From Bradyrhizobium sp. Y36 (lineage in GTDB: Bacteria; Pseudomonadota; Alphaproteobacteria; Rhizobiales; Xanthobacteraceae): DNA of 64,000 nucleotides. The notes under the pieces are model-generated. The model did not search any database. It saw nothing but the letters and a program-made list of their open reading frames with translations, and was not told the origin of the DNA. Position numbers and translations under genes: made by a program. Below are positions 63,235-64,000 of the stretch, in pieces (the first letter of the stretch is position 1; each line of letters opens with the position of its first letter). The stretch lies in NCBI RefSeq assembly GCF_002531575.1, contig NZ_NWTI01000006.1:293812-357811 (forward strand). The letters are read 5' to 3'.

Positions 63235-63618
63235 TCACTTCGCCAGCGAGGCCACCGCCTCGATCTCGATCAGCATCTTCGGATCGGGCAGGGCCTGCAC
63301 CACGCAAGTGGTGCGCGCGGGGTAGGGCGGCGGGCCGAAGGCGCCGGCATAGAGCGCATTCATGGCGGCGACGTCGGAGGTGCGGGTCAAGAGCACGTTG
63401 ACCTTGGCGAGGTCGCGGACGCCTGCGCCGGCCTCGTCCAGCACGCGCTTGATGTTGACGACGACATTGGCGAATTGCGCCTCGAACCCATCGGGCAGCG
63501 CGCCCTTGGCGTCGAAGCCGGGAATGCCCGAGACGAACAGCAGATCGCCGACGCGGGTGGCAAAGGACAGCGGCGGCGCCTTGACGTTCGGTGGGGCCGC
63601 GAAATGCTGGATCGGCAT
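63235..63618 (-). CDS. RidA/YjgF-family protein
   Basis: 127 residues, trimeric enamine/imine deaminase family. Features: LLFVSGIPGFDAKGALPDGF, ANVVVNIKRVLDEAGAGVRD, and PARTTCVVQALPDPKMLIEI, whose Arg is the one that contacts the carboxylate in active RidA proteins. The ATG at 63618 follows GAGGTGATCCC; the open frame starts 21 codons above. It removes reactive imines made by PLP or flavin amine enzymes, or belongs to a side subfamily with another substrate. Repeat R5 lies 72 bp upstream. Confidence 0.9.
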   Translation of the reverse strand: MPIQHFAAPPNVKAPPLSFATRVGDLLFVSGIPGFDAKGALPDGFEAQFANVVVNIKRVLDEAGAGVRDLAKVNVLLTRTSDVAAMNALYAGAFGPPPYPARTTCVVQALPDPKMLIEIEAVASLAK

Positions 63619-63690
63619 GGGATCACCTCGATGACGGACGCGGATGCCGCAAAGCGTAGCGGCAGGCGAGGCGAGCTCCAACCAAAAAAC

Positions 63691-63790
63691 GCGAAAACAA
63701 CCCCATGCACAGTAGGAAGCATACGGAAATCACTGGAGTTTTCTAATTCGGAAAGAGCGAAAACAAGGATTTGCTTCGTCGGGCAAATCA
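63691..63790 (-). repeat. Repeat R5, copy 2, oriented toward ridA-like gene
   Basis: Read on the minus strand: GATTTGC-CCGACGAA-GCAAATC, a variable middle, then CCTACTGTGCATGGGGTTGT ending 72 bp before the RidA start. Both ends match copy 1 (3466-3560); the middle does not. Confidence 0.75.
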
Positions 63791-63840
63791 GGGGCAGGAT
63801 GGGATGATGCGGTTGGCCCGCTGCCACCCCAAAACTCCGC

Positions 63841-63929
63841 TGTCATGCCCCGGCTCGACCGGGGCATCCAGTACGCCGCGGCTTCGCGGCCCATTCACCG
63901 ACGCCTCTGGAATACTGGATCGCCCGGCT
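63841..63929. repeat. Palindromic intergenic repeat, family R1, copy 4, right end lost
   Basis: TGTCATGCCCCGGCTCGACC and the CCAGTACGCCGCGGC core match other R1 copies up to ATCGCCCGGCT. There the expected CGAGCCGGGCGATGACA is replaced by unrelated DNA starting GAATGTTTAGCCCGG. Confidence 0.82.
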
Positions 63930-63931
63930 GA

Positions 63932-64000
63932 ATGTTTAGCCCGGACAGATCACTGACGGGTGTTCGGAGACATAGCTGACACGTCAACAATGGCTGGATT
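63932..64000. mobile_element. Possible insertion-sequence end, cut by window edge
   Basis: From about 63934 (TGTTTAGCCCGGACAGATCA) to the edge the sequence is unlike the R1 repeat it interrupts and contains GTTCGGAGACATAGCTGACA. It begins with TGT, as many IS481-type ends do, and I loosely recall similar ends in rhizobial IS elements. No transposase is visible before the edge. Confidence 0.3.

Overview
The window looks like chromosomal DNA of a Bradyrhizobium-type alphaproteobacterium. The support is a very high GC content, an intracellular PHA depolymerase, near-perfect Irr-type iron boxes in front of a bacterioferritin pair, and several families of short palindromic intergenic repeats that I associate, from memory only, with Bradyrhizobium and its relatives. 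I saw no rRNA, tRNA, CRISPR array or complete insertion sequence. About 62 protein genes are supported. Many have start codons inside longer open frames, and those starts were chosen from signal peptides, family N-termini and ribosome binding sites.

Layout. 0-10.5 kb: a cut-off malonyl-CoA decarboxylase, an AraC/MFS divergent pair, a CPA2 antiporter with Usp domains, and an RND efflux pump with its adaptor. 10.6-20.5 kb: a solitary amino-acid-type binding protein, an outer membrane barrel, a flavin monooxygenase and cupin opposite an AraC regulator, a membrane protein ending in a VHL-like domain, and a hybrid histidine kinase. 20.6-29.2 kb: a compact catabolic operon (XRE-cupin regulator, peptide-type ABC importer, FAD amine or amino-acid oxidase, 2-hydroxyacid dehydrogenase, fused double ATPase). 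29-38 kb: PHA depolymerase, a GST, and a group with an enolase-superfamily enzyme, a SMP-30 lactonase and a GMC oxidoreductase.

37.9-39.8 kb is a mostly non-coding island. It holds a RAYT-type single-strand transposase bracketed by its probable REP pairs, and a stretch that folds on paper into a multi-branched RNA. 39.8-50.8 kb: a MoxR ATPase and VWA partner, two sulfurtransferases, an L,D-transpeptidase, a 2-hydroxyacid dehydrogenase, EttA and a lytic transglycosylase. 50.8-64 kb: small secreted paralogues, the Irr-boxed bfd-bfr pair, a PPOX/DoxX pair, a MetX-like hydrolase, a collagen-like protein, a stand-alone FlbD-like DNA-binding domain, an SDR, a double-barrel outer membrane protein, a J-domain protein and a RidA protein.

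The points most worth a second look are the structured element near 39.1-39.4 kb, the RAYT/REP unit beside it, the bacterial VHL-like domain, the duplicated outer membrane barrel, the uninterrupted collagen repeat without a signal peptide, and a repeat found in the same orientation in front of two unrelated genes.
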